Source of the DNA: Oligella ureolytica DSM 18253
GTDB taxonomy: Bacteria > Pseudomonadota > Gammaproteobacteria > Burkholderiales > Burkholderiaceae_B
Length of the DNA: 64,000 bases
NCBI RefSeq assembly: GCF_000373745.1
Contig: NZ_KB892313.1
Coordinates: 1 to 64,000, forward strand
Direction of reading: 5' to 3'
This document shows positions 17,980 through 26,843 of this stretch, one piece after another; position 1 is the first letter of the stretch; each line of letters starts with the position of its first letter. The notes beneath the pieces were generated by a model, which ran no database searches, had not been told where the DNA came from, and saw only the letters and a list, made by a program, of their open reading frames with translations. The position numbers were made by a program, and so were the translations under genes.

Positions 17980-18342
17980 TTAATTAATAAACGGTATTTG
18001 CGAATCCAACCCCAGCATGATGCGATTGTATTTTTCGAGGATAGCTGCAGTTTCAGCAGGAGGGTAAGGACTGTAGGGGGTGGCTAAAACCCAGTGCTGA
18101 TACTCCTCATAAGGGACTTCTTGTGTTAATTGCTTAAAGCGCGCCTGACAAATTGTCATGACATCATCTTCAGCCGGGTATTCTTGATGAAATTGCACAT
18201 ACTCTGCTGTCATGCACATAACGGTAGCCTTTTGCATGTCTTGATCACTGTAAGTTGCTACGGCTTCTTCTTGTGCTAAAGACGCTTGGGCGTTAAAAAG
18301 TAATAGGACAGTAGTAATAAATTTAGTGAATCGGTTATTCAT
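17980..18342 (-). CDS. small exported protein, paralog of the upstream lipoprotein
   Basis: 120 residues; not a family I recognise. A signal peptide (about residues 1-23, ending ASLAQ) is clear. The mature part holds a CM pair, a second Cys in the pattern C--RF----- followed by VPYEEYQ, and an IMLGL near the end. The same spacing occurs in the protein of the gene immediately upstream, so they look like tandem paralogs. The start overlaps the upstream stop by 8 bases. The product would be periplasmic; function unknown. Two conserved cysteines suggest a disulphide. Confidence 0.65.
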   Translation of the reverse strand: MNNRFTKFITTVLLLFNAQASLAQEEAVATYSDQDMQKATVMCMTAEYVQFHQEYPAEDDVMTICQARFKQLTQEVPYEEYQHWVLATPYSPYPPAETAAILEKYNRIMLGLDSQIPFIN

Positions 18343-18736
18343 CTTTTTCTCCTAAGCCAAGCATGATTTTAGAAATACTCGCAAATACTTTTTGATCGTT
18401 GTCCGATAAGTTATTGTAGACATCACTTAACACGTACTTTTGACGAAATGCTCTCTCGAAGCTCTGATAAAGGTTTAGCTGATAGCGTTGGTAATCTTCG
18501 TAATCTACGTCTTTTATAAAATTCGCCAAACGAAACTCGCAGAGTTCCAAGTTTTTTGACACATTTTCTTGTTTGTGTTTCTTGTCAAGTACCGGTGTTT
18601 GGCCGGACATAATGCCTTCCATACACATGGAAAGCAGGTCATTTTTAACAGATAGTGGGTATTCTTGCTTAACACAGGCCGCCAAAAGCAGGGGGGCAAT
18701 CAGTAAGCTAATGATTTTTAAGGATTTAACTTGCAT
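18335..18736 (-). CDS. small lipoprotein, paralog of the downstream exported protein
   Basis: 133 residues with a lipoprotein signal peptide: a hydrophobic stretch ending LLLAAC, so Cys21 would be lipidated. The mature region contains SMCM, then C-FRLANFIKDVDYEDYQ, and IMLGLGEKDE at the C-terminus. It shares this layout with the following gene (C--R-----V-YE-YQ and IMLGL). I do not recognise the family. It is the first gene of a likely three-gene unit with the paralog and the Bug protein, transcribed divergently from the M23 peptidase gene. Confidence 0.65.
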   Translation of the reverse strand: MQVKSLKIISLLIAPLLLAACVKQEYPLSVKNDLLSMCMEGIMSGQTPVLDKKHKQENVSKNLELCEFRLANFIKDVDYEDYQRYQLNLYQSFERAFRQKYVLSDVYNNLSDNDQKVFASISKIMLGLGEKDE

Positions 18737-18816
18737 GAAACTAAGATTTTACTTGTCGATCGTAGGCATAGTTTAATATACTTAAAGACTATGTGTGCAT
18801 AAAAAACGCCTTCTTA

Positions 18817-19503
18817 ATGTTTAACTACGCTCAGCTTTTAAGAATTCTTCTTGTTTTGTTATTGACCTTGTCAGCCCATAACTCGTGGGCTGAAGCAAGT
18901 GATGTTGATGCCGATTTAGGCCCTTTACCAGTTCTGGATAATGATGTGGCTTTCACAGGGGCTTGTCGTTCAAGTATCTGTGCAGCACAATTCAGAGAAG
19001 ACATTGGTTTTGAACATATTATCAAAAGACCGGTTGACAGCGGTCGCATTTCTTCTAATTATGGTTGGCGTTTACATCCAATTACTCACGTTCAGCGTAT
19101 GCATACAGGGATTGATTACGCGGTACCAGTAGGTACAGAGGTCAAAGCCGCTCAGCACGGCAAGGTTATCTTTGCCGGCAAGCAAGGCGGATATGGCAAC
19201 TTACTAGTGATTAAGCACAATTCAACTTATCGGACGGTGTATGCACACTTAGATAGATTTAACGTCACACTCGGTGATTGGGTAAATCGGGGTGATGTCG
19301 TGGCTTACTCTGGCAATACCGGTTTGTCTACCGGGCCTCATTTACATTATGAAATTCGCAAAAATGGTTTATCACTTAATCCATTAACCGGTGAAAGTTC
19401 AAGTGAGCATATCTTAGTACTCAATGACACGAGCACATCTCATTTGAAAAATGGTCGTGTTAACCGTCAGACAAATGGAAGAGTTCGTACCATCTTAAAG
19501 TAG
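18817..19503 (+). CDS. M23 family metallopeptidase (LytM-like peptidoglycan endopeptidase)
   Basis: 228 residues from the ATG at 18817; a longer frame from a GTG at 18793 is less likely because the signal peptide (MFNYAQ then a hydrophobic core, ending NSWA) starts at 18817. The catalytic Zn site is complete: H-----D in MHTGIDYAVPVG, and H-H in GPHLHYEI. The lead-in motif RISSNYGWRLHPI is the normal one for M23. Such enzymes cut peptide cross-links in peptidoglycan in the periplasm. No NlpD or septal partner is nearby. It is divergent from the lipoprotein gene. Confidence 0.9.
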   Translation: MFNYAQLLRILLVLLLTLSAHNSWAEASDVDADLGPLPVLDNDVAFTGACRSSICAAQFREDIGFEHIIKRPVDSGRISSNYGWRLHPITHVQRMHTGIDYAVPVGTEVKAAQHGKVIFAGKQGGYGNLLVIKHNSTYRTVYAHLDRFNVTLGDWVNRGDVVAYSGNTGLSTGPHLHYEIRKNGLSLNPLTGESSSEHILVLNDTSTSHLKNGRVNRQTNGRVRTILK

Positions 19504-19686
19504 CAGAAGAGTCGAACGGCTGATGATTTAATAAAGAAGGAAAAATCATATTTAATTATTAATATCGTACTTTACATAATATACATTATGCGTAAATCAT
19601 CAAGATTGAATATCATATTAAAACCGGCTTTTTGCTACAATAAACTATTCTGGTTAGCACCCTAATCATTGATAGGAGTTTTAATA

Positions 19687-20379
19687 ATGATAGATTTTTA
19701 TTACTGGACCACACCTAATGGCCATAAAGTGACTTTATTTCTTGAGGAAAGCAATCTTAAGTATAATATTCGTCCTATTAATATCGGCAAAGGTGAGCAA
19801 TTTGATCCTGAGTTCCTAAAGGTCGCTCCTAATAATCGCATCCCTGCGATTGTTGACAATGATCCTATTGGCGGTGGCGACGCTATTTCTATTTTTGAAT
19901 CCGGAGCCATTCTGGAATATCTTGCTGATAAGACGGGTAAGTTTTTAGCAAAATCCGCTCCCAAACGCTATGAGACATTGCAGTGGCTATATTGGCAGAT
20001 GGGTGGCTTTGGCCCTATGCTCGGTCAAAATCATCACTTTAATAGATTTGCTGCAGAGAAAATACCTTATGCGATTGAGCGCTATGAAAACGAAACACGT
20101 CGCTTATATCGTGTGTTAAATGATCAATTAGCGGGCAAACACTTTATCATCGGTGATGACTATACAATCGCTGATATGGCTTGTTACCCATGGGCTCTGT
20201 ATGCCGATAGACAAAACATCAATTTAGATGATTACCCTCATGTTCAAGCCTGGATCAAGCGTATTGACGAGCGTCCGGCCACAAAAGCGGCTTATGCACT
20301 GATTGCACAATACAATCCTGATCAGGGTAAACCGGTCACAGAGGAAGCTAGAAAGCATCTTTATGGAAGAACTGAGTAA
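19687..20379 (+). CDS. glutathione S-transferase family protein, YfcG/Ure2-like
   Basis: 230 residues from the ATG at 19687, with a TAGGAG ribosome site before it; the open frame starting at 19669 is not needed. The N-terminal thioredoxin fold contains the active-site TTPNGHKV and NNRIPAIVD with FESGAILEYLA, the pattern of the nu-class disulphide-bond oxidoreductase YfcG. The C-terminal helical domain includes ADMACYPW. The substrate is not defined; YfcG reduces disulphides with glutathione. It precedes the moco cluster by 32 bp but need not be related to it. Confidence 0.88.
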   Translation: MIDFYYWTTPNGHKVTLFLEESNLKYNIRPINIGKGEQFDPEFLKVAPNNRIPAIVDNDPIGGGDAISIFESGAILEYLADKTGKFLAKSAPKRYETLQWLYWQMGGFGPMLGQNHHFNRFAAEKIPYAIERYENETRRLYRVLNDQLAGKHFIIGDDYTIADMACYPWALYADRQNINLDDYPHVQAWIKRIDERPATKAAYALIAQYNPDQGKPVTEEARKHLYGRTE

Positions 20380-20411
20380 TTACACTTTTTTAAATTTAAA
20401 TAAGAGAAAAT

Positions 20412-20663
20412 ATGTTAACTATTAATTATATGGCTAAGCTGCGTGAGGAATTAAATTGCTCTACTGAGCAAATTGAATGGCAAGGCGGTACGGTTGATGA
20501 GCTTTTAGTCCATTTGAGGCAGCGTGGTGAGCCCTGGCAGTCCACCCTCTCCGCTGCTAATGTATATAAAGTAGCCATTAATAGTGAAATTATTCATGAT
20601 CATTCTGAGCAAATACCCTCTGACGCCGTTGTTGCTCTCTTACCGCCGGTGACCGGAGGTTAA
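20412..20663 (+). CDS. moaD: molybdopterin synthase small subunit MoaD
   Basis: 83 residues of the ubiquitin-like fold. The required C-terminal GG (VTGG) is present; it is thiocarboxylated and donates sulphur to precursor Z (cPMP) to make molybdopterin. Its partner moaE lies 5 bp downstream. It opens the moaD-moaE-mobA-moeA group. MoeB, which would adenylate the GG end, is not in the window. Confidence 0.92.
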   Translation: MLTINYMAKLREELNCSTEQIEWQGGTVDELLVHLRQRGEPWQSTLSAANVYKVAINSEIIHDHSEQIPSDAVVALLPPVTGG

Positions 20664-20668
20664 GTGAT

Positions 20669-21127
20669 ATGTATAGCATTTCAATTCAAGAGCAAAGTTT
20701 CAATTTGGATGATGAGGTTCGTCAAGCCGAGTCTTCCATCAATAATGCCGGTGCATTAGTAAGCTTTACAGGACGTGTGCGTGCACATGATTATGAAACC
20801 CCCCTAAGTCATTTGTTTTTAGAGTATTTTCCCGGTGTAACTGAAAAAGAAATCGAGAAAATTATTCTACAAGCACAGATACAATGGCCCATACTCTACA
20901 CTCGGGTGATCCATCGTGTAGGTCGCATCAATAGTGGTGAGAATATTGTCTTAGTACTAACCGCCAGCGAGCATCGCAAAGCAGCATATCAGGCCAACGA
21001 ATTTATTATGGACTACTTAAAGACTCGCGCACCTTTTTGGAAAAAAGAGCATTTTCTTAATGGTGATGAGCACTGGGTAGAAATGAAGCAGTCTGATTTA
21101 GAGCACAGTGAGTCGTGGCAGAACTAA
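20669..21127 (+). CDS. moaE: molybdopterin synthase catalytic subunit MoaE
   Basis: 152 residues. The MoaE family is recognised by GALVSFTGRVRAHD near residue 30, EYFPGVTEKEI near 55, HRVGRI near 90, V-TASEHRKAAYQA near 106 and the K-RAPFWKKE near 125 that binds the cofactor. With MoaD it forms the MPT synthase heterotetramer. The stop overlaps mobA by 13 bases, indicating coupled expression. Confidence 0.94.
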   Translation: MYSISIQEQSFNLDDEVRQAESSINNAGALVSFTGRVRAHDYETPLSHLFLEYFPGVTEKEIEKIILQAQIQWPILYTRVIHRVGRINSGENIVLVLTASEHRKAAYQANEFIMDYLKTRAPFWKKEHFLNGDEHWVEMKQSDLEHSESWQN

Positions 21128-21735
21128 GGACTGAACTCCCCTCTTTTGCAGCTATTATTCTTGCCGGCGGCTTAGGTCGACGCATGGGATACCAACAAAA
21201 AGGTCTGATGCCATTGCATCAACGACCTTTGCTGAGTTATGCGCTTGATAAAGTGCAGCCATACACTAAACACATTGTTATTAGTGCAAATAAGTCCTTA
21301 GCACAGTATCGCGATTTTGGTTATCCTGTGGTTAGCGATTTAGAGACTTATGCGATGCGTGGGCCATTAGCAGGTATTTATAGTGCAATCTCTACTCTTC
21401 CCAATGATATTGAGTATGTACAGGTTTTGCCTTGTGATACGCCTTATTTACCGGATGAGTTAGTATCGGATTTTTACCATTTTCTTATTAATGAACCAGA
21501 CAAAGAAATGGTTATCGCGGTGACAGAAAGCAAAGAGCACCCGGTGATTATGCAGCTTAAAATGAGCGTAATGACTAAACTAAAAGATTTTTTAGACGGT
21601 CCTAGCGAGCTTAACCGCGTGATGACCTTTATAAAAAGCTGTGATTATGGCACGATAAAATACAGCAATAGCGATCAATTTACTAATATCAATGACACCA
21701 GCCTATTACAAGGCAATTATCAAAAAGGACAATAA
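21115..21735 (+). CDS. mobA: molybdenum cofactor guanylyltransferase MobA
   Basis: 206 residues. The nucleotidyltransferase loop LAGGLGRRMG with a downstream K (KGL) is near residues 17-30, and the GPLAGI and PCDTPYLP motifs follow. MobA attaches GMP to Mo-molybdopterin to make MGD, the cofactor of formate dehydrogenase and related enzymes, so it fits the fdh genes nearby. Its start overlaps the moaE end by 13 bases and its stop touches the moeA start. Confidence 0.92.
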   Translation: MAELRTELPSFAAIILAGGLGRRMGYQQKGLMPLHQRPLLSYALDKVQPYTKHIVISANKSLAQYRDFGYPVVSDLETYAMRGPLAGIYSAISTLPNDIEYVQVLPCDTPYLPDELVSDFYHFLINEPDKEMVIAVTESKEHPVIMQLKMSVMTKLKDFLDGPSELNRVMTFIKSCDYGTIKYSNSDQFTNINDTSLLQGNYQKGQ

Positions 21736-22946
21736 TGAGAGATTACTACGACGCCCTTGATGACTTATTATCCAATGCCACGATGACCCAGGCGTTTGAG
21801 GAAGTACCTATACTTGAAGCGGCAGGCAGAGTGTTGGCTCAAGATCTGAAAGTAAACTACCCTGCACCCCAATTTGATAATAGCGCAATGGATGGCTATG
21901 CAGTTAATGACGTCAATCGTCGCCAATGGAAAGTCATCGGCATGATTTCAGCTGGCGATGAGAGCGCCCAATTTACCTTACAGGCCGGTGAAGCCGTACG
22001 AATTTTTACGGGCGCAGGCATTCCTAATCATTGTGATACGGTAATTCAACAAGAGTTAGTGTCGCGCGATGAGGATGTTATCCGTATCGAAGAGCCCTTT
22101 GCTATAGATAAAAATATTCGCCGTCAAGGTGAAGAGCTCCAAAAAGGTGCCTTATTACTCGATGCGAATCGTCTGATTACTCCTGCGGCAATCGGTCTGT
22201 TGGCAAGCCAGGGCTATGCGACTGTCCCCTGCTTTAAAAAGCTTAAAGTGACTGTCTTTTCCACGGGCGATGAACTGACTCCCTTAGGTCAGGCATTGGA
22301 AATCAATCAGATTTATGATTCTAATCGCCCAATGCTCTTAAGTATTTTGCAGCGATTTAAATTCCTTGAAGTTCGCAGCGGTGGCGCAATTGAAGACAAT
22401 CTAGAGACTCTTAAAGCACATATTACTGAAGCGATGGAAACTGAGGATGTACTTATTTTCACGGGTGGCGCTTCCGTCGGCGAAAAGGACTATTTAAAAC
22501 AAGCACTCGATAACTTAGGTGAGATTGAGCATTGGAAAATGGCCATTAAGCCCGGCAAGCCGTTTGGTTGGGGCAAAGTAGGCAGCGGTACCAAGGTGTT
22601 TCTTCTACCCGGTAATCCTGTCGCAAGCTATGCTACCAGCCTATTGCTAGCTATTCCGGCAATGAAACGTATTGCCGGCGTGAGTATTGAAAAGTCACGA
22701 CCGGTTAGTTTTAAAGCAAGAGCTGATTTTGATGTCCCTAATAACAAATCAATAAGACGAGACTTTAGGCGTGCAATCATTAAAAATGATGAGTATGGGG
22801 CTTGGGCTGAACTGCTGACAACTCAAGATTCACATATGCTTTCAGGAATTAGCTATGGTGATGTATTGGTTGAGGTGCCAACCGCACAATCAATAAAACG
22901 TGGCGATTTAGTCAACGTGTATCCATTAATTGGTACGCATGACTAA
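21735..22946 (+). CDS. moeA: molybdopterin molybdotransferase MoeA
   Basis: 403 residues, the usual MoeA length. Domain III contains the MPT-binding TGDELTPLG near residue 177, IYDSNRP near 194, and the FTGGASVG-KDY segment near 238; NPVAS follows. MoeA inserts molybdate into adenylated molybdopterin. The first domain carries FDNSAMDGYA near residue 47. It overlaps mobA by one base and ends 16 bp before the convergent fdhD gene. Confidence 0.94.
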   Translation: MRDYYDALDDLLSNATMTQAFEEVPILEAAGRVLAQDLKVNYPAPQFDNSAMDGYAVNDVNRRQWKVIGMISAGDESAQFTLQAGEAVRIFTGAGIPNHCDTVIQQELVSRDEDVIRIEEPFAIDKNIRRQGEELQKGALLLDANRLITPAAIGLLASQGYATVPCFKKLKVTVFSTGDELTPLGQALEINQIYDSNRPMLLSILQRFKFLEVRSGGAIEDNLETLKAHITEAMETEDVLIFTGGASVGEKDYLKQALDNLGEIEHWKMAIKPGKPFGWGKVGSGTKVFLLPGNPVASYATSLLLAIPAMKRIAGVSIEKSRPVSFKARADFDVPNNKSIRRDFRRAIIKNDEYGAWAELLTTQDSHMLSGISYGDVLVEVPTAQSIKRGDLVNVYPLIGTHD

Positions 22947-22962
22947 GTAGCAAAACTAACCT

Positions 22963-23754
22963 CTAAATCAAGTTTTCGATGCCGTTGTAAACTATTTGGC
23001 GATGAGGTCGGGCAAAACCGACTAGGGTTAAACCGGCCTCTTTTGCCAGATTAACAGCAAACTGAGTTGGTGCTGATACCGCTACCAAACAAGAAATACC
23101 ACTCAACGCAGATTTTAATACCATCTCGTAACTGGCACGACTGGATACGACAACAAAGCCTTCTTTCCAGTTAATTTGATGCTTCATGGCGTGGCCAATC
23201 AATTTATCTAAGGCATTATGTCGACCGACATCCTCAAAACTTAATTTGATTTCTCCATCTTGGTTGGCCCAAGCAGCAGCATGAACAGAACCTGTGGATT
23301 CACGTAAGGGCTGCATTTGATTGAATTGCTTTAAGGCCTTTTCAATGGCGTCTGAGGTTATTTTTATATGATAATCAATGGTGGCTATTTCAGGTTTGAC
23401 CGCCTCTAAGTTTTCAATACCACAGAGTCCACAACCTGTGCGGCCTTGCATATTACGGCGTCGATGCTTAAGCTCTACAAACGCTTCAGAAGCAATCTCC
23501 ATATCGACAATCATGCCCTGTTCGCTCTCAAATACCTCAACGTCATACAGTTGAGAAGGCCTTTTGATAATGCCTTCACTTAAGCTAAAGCCTAATGCCA
23601 ACGCCTCCAGATCGTGAGGCGTCGCCATAAGAACAATGTGAGACACCCCGTTGTACACGAGTGATACAGGGGTTTCTTGAATGAGAACGTCTTGAGTCGG
23701 TGTGATTACACCATCCTCAAGACGCCATATAGATGCTTCAGATAATGGATTCAT
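22963..23754 (-). CDS. fdhD: formate dehydrogenase accessory sulfurtransferase FdhD
   Basis: 263 residues. FdhD moves sulphur from IscS to the Mo/W-bis-MGD cofactor of formate dehydrogenase before its insertion. The swivelling-loop C--C motif (TGCGLCG, Cys108 and Cys111) is intact, as is the GRHNALDKLIG segment near 184-194 and VVSSRASYEM. It sits 29 bp downstream of the FDH gamma-subunit gene on the same strand. Confidence 0.94.
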   Translation of the reverse strand: MNPLSEASIWRLEDGVITPTQDVLIQETPVSLVYNGVSHIVLMATPHDLEALALGFSLSEGIIKRPSQLYDVEVFESEQGMIVDMEIASEAFVELKHRRRNMQGRTGCGLCGIENLEAVKPEIATIDYHIKITSDAIEKALKQFNQMQPLRESTGSVHAAAWANQDGEIKLSFEDVGRHNALDKLIGHAMKHQINWKEGFVVVSSRASYEMVLKSALSGISCLVAVSAPTQFAVNLAKEAGLTLVGFARPHRQIVYNGIENLI

Positions 23755-23783
23755 GAAGCTAATTTTACCTGCTAATAGAAGAT

Positions 23784-24455
23784 TTATAAAGCAGTACCGC
23801 TTTCGGATCTAGCTTTTTGTTCACGCTTAGCCATCACCTCGCGATACCAACGAGGGTGATGAGTACGAGCCCAGGCTTGGCTAACAACGCCCTCGACCAT
23901 CGCGCGAATGGTACCTTGAACCCAGATAGCAGCATAGGCATGAACAATAATACCTGCGATTAATACTAAGGCCGAGCCGGCATGCAATAACAAGGCAACG
24001 CGCTTAACAGGGATAGGAACAACCTGACCAAAATACGTATGCCATGCTAGAACGCCTGTGATTAATAAGCAAATCATACAGATGCTCATTAGCCAGAACA
24101 TCGCTTTTTGTCCGGCATTGTACTTGCCTACATCACCAACCGCTCTACCTTTTAAGACTTCTCCAACGGAGGTTAACCACTTCCTATCTTCCTTGTTAAG
24201 GAAGTTATGTCTGAAGTAGCGGAAGAACATGATTGTAAAGCTGATGAACATGACAACGCCAATCCACGGATGGATCATGCGAGCCAATTGTGGCGTACCG
24301 AAAATACCGGTCAACCAGAAGAAAGCAGGATAAAAGAAGGCCAAACCGGAAACTGCGAGCAGAATGAAACAACCGGCAGTTACCCAGTGGTTAACTCGTT
24401 CGACCTTGCGATATCGTTGAATAACGGTTTCAACTTTTATGTTAGGCTGTGTCAT
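23784..24455 (-). CDS. fdhC: formate dehydrogenase gamma subunit (cytochrome b556)
   Basis: 223 residues with four hydrophobic helices, matching FdnI/FdoI. Conserved histidines for b-haem occur in RVNHWV near residue 21, ARMIHPWIGVVM near 62 and LLHAGSALVLIAGIIVHAYAA near 153-170. It anchors the periplasmic or cytoplasmic-side enzyme and passes electrons to quinone. It is 2 bp after the beta-subunit gene. The fdhC symbol follows the family usage of some betaproteobacteria; fdoI is equivalent. Confidence 0.9.
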   Translation of the reverse strand: MTQPNIKVETVIQRYRKVERVNHWVTAGCFILLAVSGLAFFYPAFFWLTGIFGTPQLARMIHPWIGVVMFISFTIMFFRYFRHNFLNKEDRKWLTSVGEVLKGRAVGDVGKYNAGQKAMFWLMSICMICLLITGVLAWHTYFGQVVPIPVKRVALLLHAGSALVLIAGIIVHAYAAIWVQGTIRAMVEGVVSQAWARTHHPRWYREVMAKREQKARSESGTAL

Positions 24456-24457
24456 GA

Positions 24458-25375
24458 TTACGCCTCCTCTTTACTTTCAAGTACTTTACCGCTATCGGTT
24501 AGCACCTCGTGCTTTTCTTCATCAGTTCGGCTGGGACCGATAGTGATGTAGTGTAACCAGCCTAAGAAGCCGGCAGCAGCAATACCTACAGTCGCTAGAG
24601 GTTTTAATATACCCTTCCAGACTTGAACTGTAGAACTGATTTTAGGATCGGTTGGTAAACCACTGTATAGGTCTGGTCTGTCCGCATGGTGCAATACATA
24701 CATAACGTGCGTACCGCCAACACCTTCAGGGTCATATAAACCGGCATTTTCAAAGCCACGGCTATTAAGGTCTTTGATGCGGCCTTCGGCAAAGTGCTTC
24801 ATATCTTCCTTGGAGCCAAAACGAATCGCTCCGGTCGGACAGGTTTTAACACAGGAAGGCTCTTGACCAACAGCAACACGGTCTGAACATAAAGAACACT
24901 TATAGGCTTTGTGATCTTCTTTTGAGATGCGAGGGATATCAAAAGGACATCCGGCCACACAGTAACCACAGCCAATACAGTTTTCTTGATGAAAATCGAC
25001 AATACCATTTTCATACTGGATAATGGCACCGGGTGACGGACAGGCTTTTAAACAGCCCGGATCCGCACAGTGCATACAGCCATCCTTGCGGATAAGCCAC
25101 TCTAGCTTACCGAACTCCTCAGTTTCGCTAAAACGCATGACAGTCCAAGATTTGGGCGTCAAATCCATTGGGTTATCGTAGACACCAACGTTAGTGCCAA
25201 TATCATCTCTCAGATCATTCCACTCAGAACAGGCTACTTGACAGGCCTTACAGCCAATACAGGTTGTCGTATCAATTAACTTCGCTACTTCAACAACTGG
25301 CTTACGTACTTGAGGTGGAGGCGTAACAGTTGACGTCGCCGAGCGTCGCTTAATATCGAGTGATTGTAGCGCCAT
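24458..25375 (-). CDS. fdhB: formate dehydrogenase beta subunit (FeS)
   Basis: 305 residues, FdnH/FdoH/FdxH type. Four [4Fe-4S] ligand sets are visible, beginning with [11 protein letters not shown] near residue 40, then [24 protein letters not shown] and [16 protein letters not shown]. One hydrophobic C-terminal helix (near 265-285) anchors it. A GGAGAA ribosome site lies 6 bases before the chosen ATG (25375); a GTG one codon earlier is possible. The gene upstream is moaC, so no alpha subunit precedes it. Confidence 0.92.
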   Translation of the reverse strand: MALQSLDIKRRSATSTVTPPPQVRKPVVEVAKLIDTTTCIGCKACQVACSEWNDLRDDIGTNVGVYDNPMDLTPKSWTVMRFSETEEFGKLEWLIRKDGCMHCADPGCLKACPSPGAIIQYENGIVDFHQENCIGCGYCVAGCPFDIPRISKEDHKAYKCSLCSDRVAVGQEPSCVKTCPTGAIRFGSKEDMKHFAEGRIKDLNSRGFENAGLYDPEGVGGTHVMYVLHHADRPDLYSGLPTDPKISSTVQVWKGILKPLATVGIAAAGFLGWLHYITIGPSRTDEEKHEVLTDSGKVLESKEEA

Positions 25376-25546
25376 CACACTTCTCCTTAAAAATCGTTAA
25401 AACATTTAAGCATAATAACCATGCTTATTACATAATTATTACGCAGATCGCTTCCATTATATATCTTCGGGCAATAAAAGTAATCCATGTATTCCCTAAA
25501 AACACATGAGACACTATTTAGCAACAAAAAAACAGCCGTTTAACTG

Positions 25547-26029
25547 CTAGCTGCGCTCAAAATCGCCAGATTTACCACCACTTTTTTTAACAAGTTGCAC
25601 CGTTTGAATAATCATGCCCTTATCTACTGCCTTGAGCATATCGTAAATGGTTAACAATCCGACACTGGCAGCGGTTAAAGCCTCCATTTCGACCCCGGTT
25701 TTGCCGAGTGTTTCTACGGTCACTTCAATAAATGCTCTTTTTTCTTCAGGGAAAAGTTCAAAGTCTACGTTGATGTGTGTCAAAGCCAAGGGATGGCAGA
25801 GAGGAATTAGATTGCTTGTTTGTTTAGCTGCTTGAATGGCTGCAATTCTGGCAACACCAAAAACATCGCCTTTTTTGCTTTGTCCCGAGGCCAATAAATT
25901 ATAAGCAATCTCGTTCATCAGGATCGAGCCCTCTGCAACTGCTTGTCTCTTAGTGGTATCTTTGTTGGCAACATCAACCATATGTGCCTGGCCTTGTTCA
26001 TTAAAATGACTAAGTTTTTGTTCCGACAT
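25547..26029 (-). CDS. moaC: cyclic pyranopterin monophosphate synthase MoaC
   Basis: 160 residues from the ATG at 26029 ([20 protein letters not shown]), which is the family length; the open frame extends to 26071 but that start adds 14 residues with no homology. Motifs: [17 protein letters not shown] near 62, LIPLCHPL near 81, [19 protein letters not shown] near 109 and KKSGGKSG at the end. It converts the MoaA product to cPMP. The gap to fdhB is about 170 bp with a weak AGCAG..CTGTTTTTTT signal. Confidence 0.93.
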   Translation of the reverse strand: MSEQKLSHFNEQGQAHMVDVANKDTTKRQAVAEGSILMNEIAYNLLASGQSKKGDVFGVARIAAIQAAKQTSNLIPLCHPLALTHINVDFELFPEEKRAFIEVTVETLGKTGVEMEALTAASVGLLTIYDMLKAVDKGMIIQTVQLVKKSGGKSGDFERS

Positions 26030-26151
26030 AATTATTCCGAAATTAAATTGACTACTTATAAACTGATTCATTATAAGGTTTCTGCTGAGTCTATGCGTGA
26101 TATAGTAAACAGCGTAAATTTTCGAATTATCAGTATTGGAGATACTAATTG

Positions 26152-26763
26152 ATGAGTAATACTAATGACGTCGGTTTTGAGTTAGAAACTCTCAAGGTGG
26201 GTGTTGTATCAGTCAGTGATAGAGCATCTAAAGGTGAGTACGTTGATGAAGGCGTGCCTGGCCTTAAGTCTTGGCTTGATGCTGCGGTGATCAATCCGAT
26301 AGAGTATATTGAACGCTTGATTCCTGATGAGCAGGAGCTTATTTCTGACACACTCAGAAAATTAGCCGATGAGGAGAAATGTCATTTAATTCTGACGACG
26401 GGTGGCACCGGCCCCACCCCTCGTGATGTGACACCTGAAGCGACGTTAGCTGTTGCTGAGCGTGTGATACCAGGATTCGGTGAGCAAATGCGTCAGATCT
26501 CTTTAAATTTTATTCCTACCGGTATCATCTCTCGCCAAGTAGGTGTCTTGCGCGGTGGTAGCGTCATTTTAAATTTACCCGGTCGTCCTAAAGCGATTGC
26601 TGAAACTTTAGGGGGTCTAAAAGATGACTCTGGCAAACAAAAAGTTCATGGTATTTTTGCCTCGGTTCCATTTTGTATTGAGTCAGTTAGCGGCTTAAAA
26701 GTCAGATGTAGAGCCGATGTCTGTAATGCGGTGTATCCGGGCGAAAAATGGCAGCCTTTATAG
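26152..26763 (+). CDS. mogA: molybdopterin adenylyltransferase MogA
   Basis: 203 residues from ATG 26152 (GGAGA 9 bases before it). MogA/MoaB family: [17 protein letters not shown] near residue 77, [15 protein letters not shown] near 140. It adenylates molybdopterin before MoeA adds Mo. The C-terminal extension (to 203) includes the F--VPFCIE region typical of MogA rather than the shorter MoaB. It is convergent with moaA and followed by a good terminator. Confidence 0.92.
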   Translation: MSNTNDVGFELETLKVGVVSVSDRASKGEYVDEGVPGLKSWLDAAVINPIEYIERLIPDEQELISDTLRKLADEEKCHLILTTGGTGPTPRDVTPEATLAVAERVIPGFGEQMRQISLNFIPTGIISRQVGVLRGGSVILNLPGRPKAIAETLGGLKDDSGKQKVHGIFASVPFCIESVSGLKVRCRADVCNAVYPGEKWQPL

Positions 26764-26799
26764 TTAATTAGATAGGTACTATATCTAATTAAGACACAA

Positions 26800-26843
26800 A
26801 AAGAGGACTAATGTTGATTGATCTGATTAGTCCTCTTCTTTTT
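26800..26843. terminator. terminator after mogA (shared with moaA)
   Basis: A perfect 12-bp stem (AAGAGGACTAAT 26801-26812 and ATTAGTCCTCTT 26826-26837) is followed by CTTTTTT on the plus strand, a canonical rho-independent terminator. On the minus strand it is followed by TTTGTG, so it may also stop moaA. A second AT-rich 11-bp inverted repeat (26764-26774 with 26782-26792) sits just before it. Confidence 0.85.

Noticed and set aside
19504-19686. tRNA or small RNA in the 183-bp gap before the GST gene
   Set aside because: No cloverleaf, conserved T-arm or terminator could be seen.
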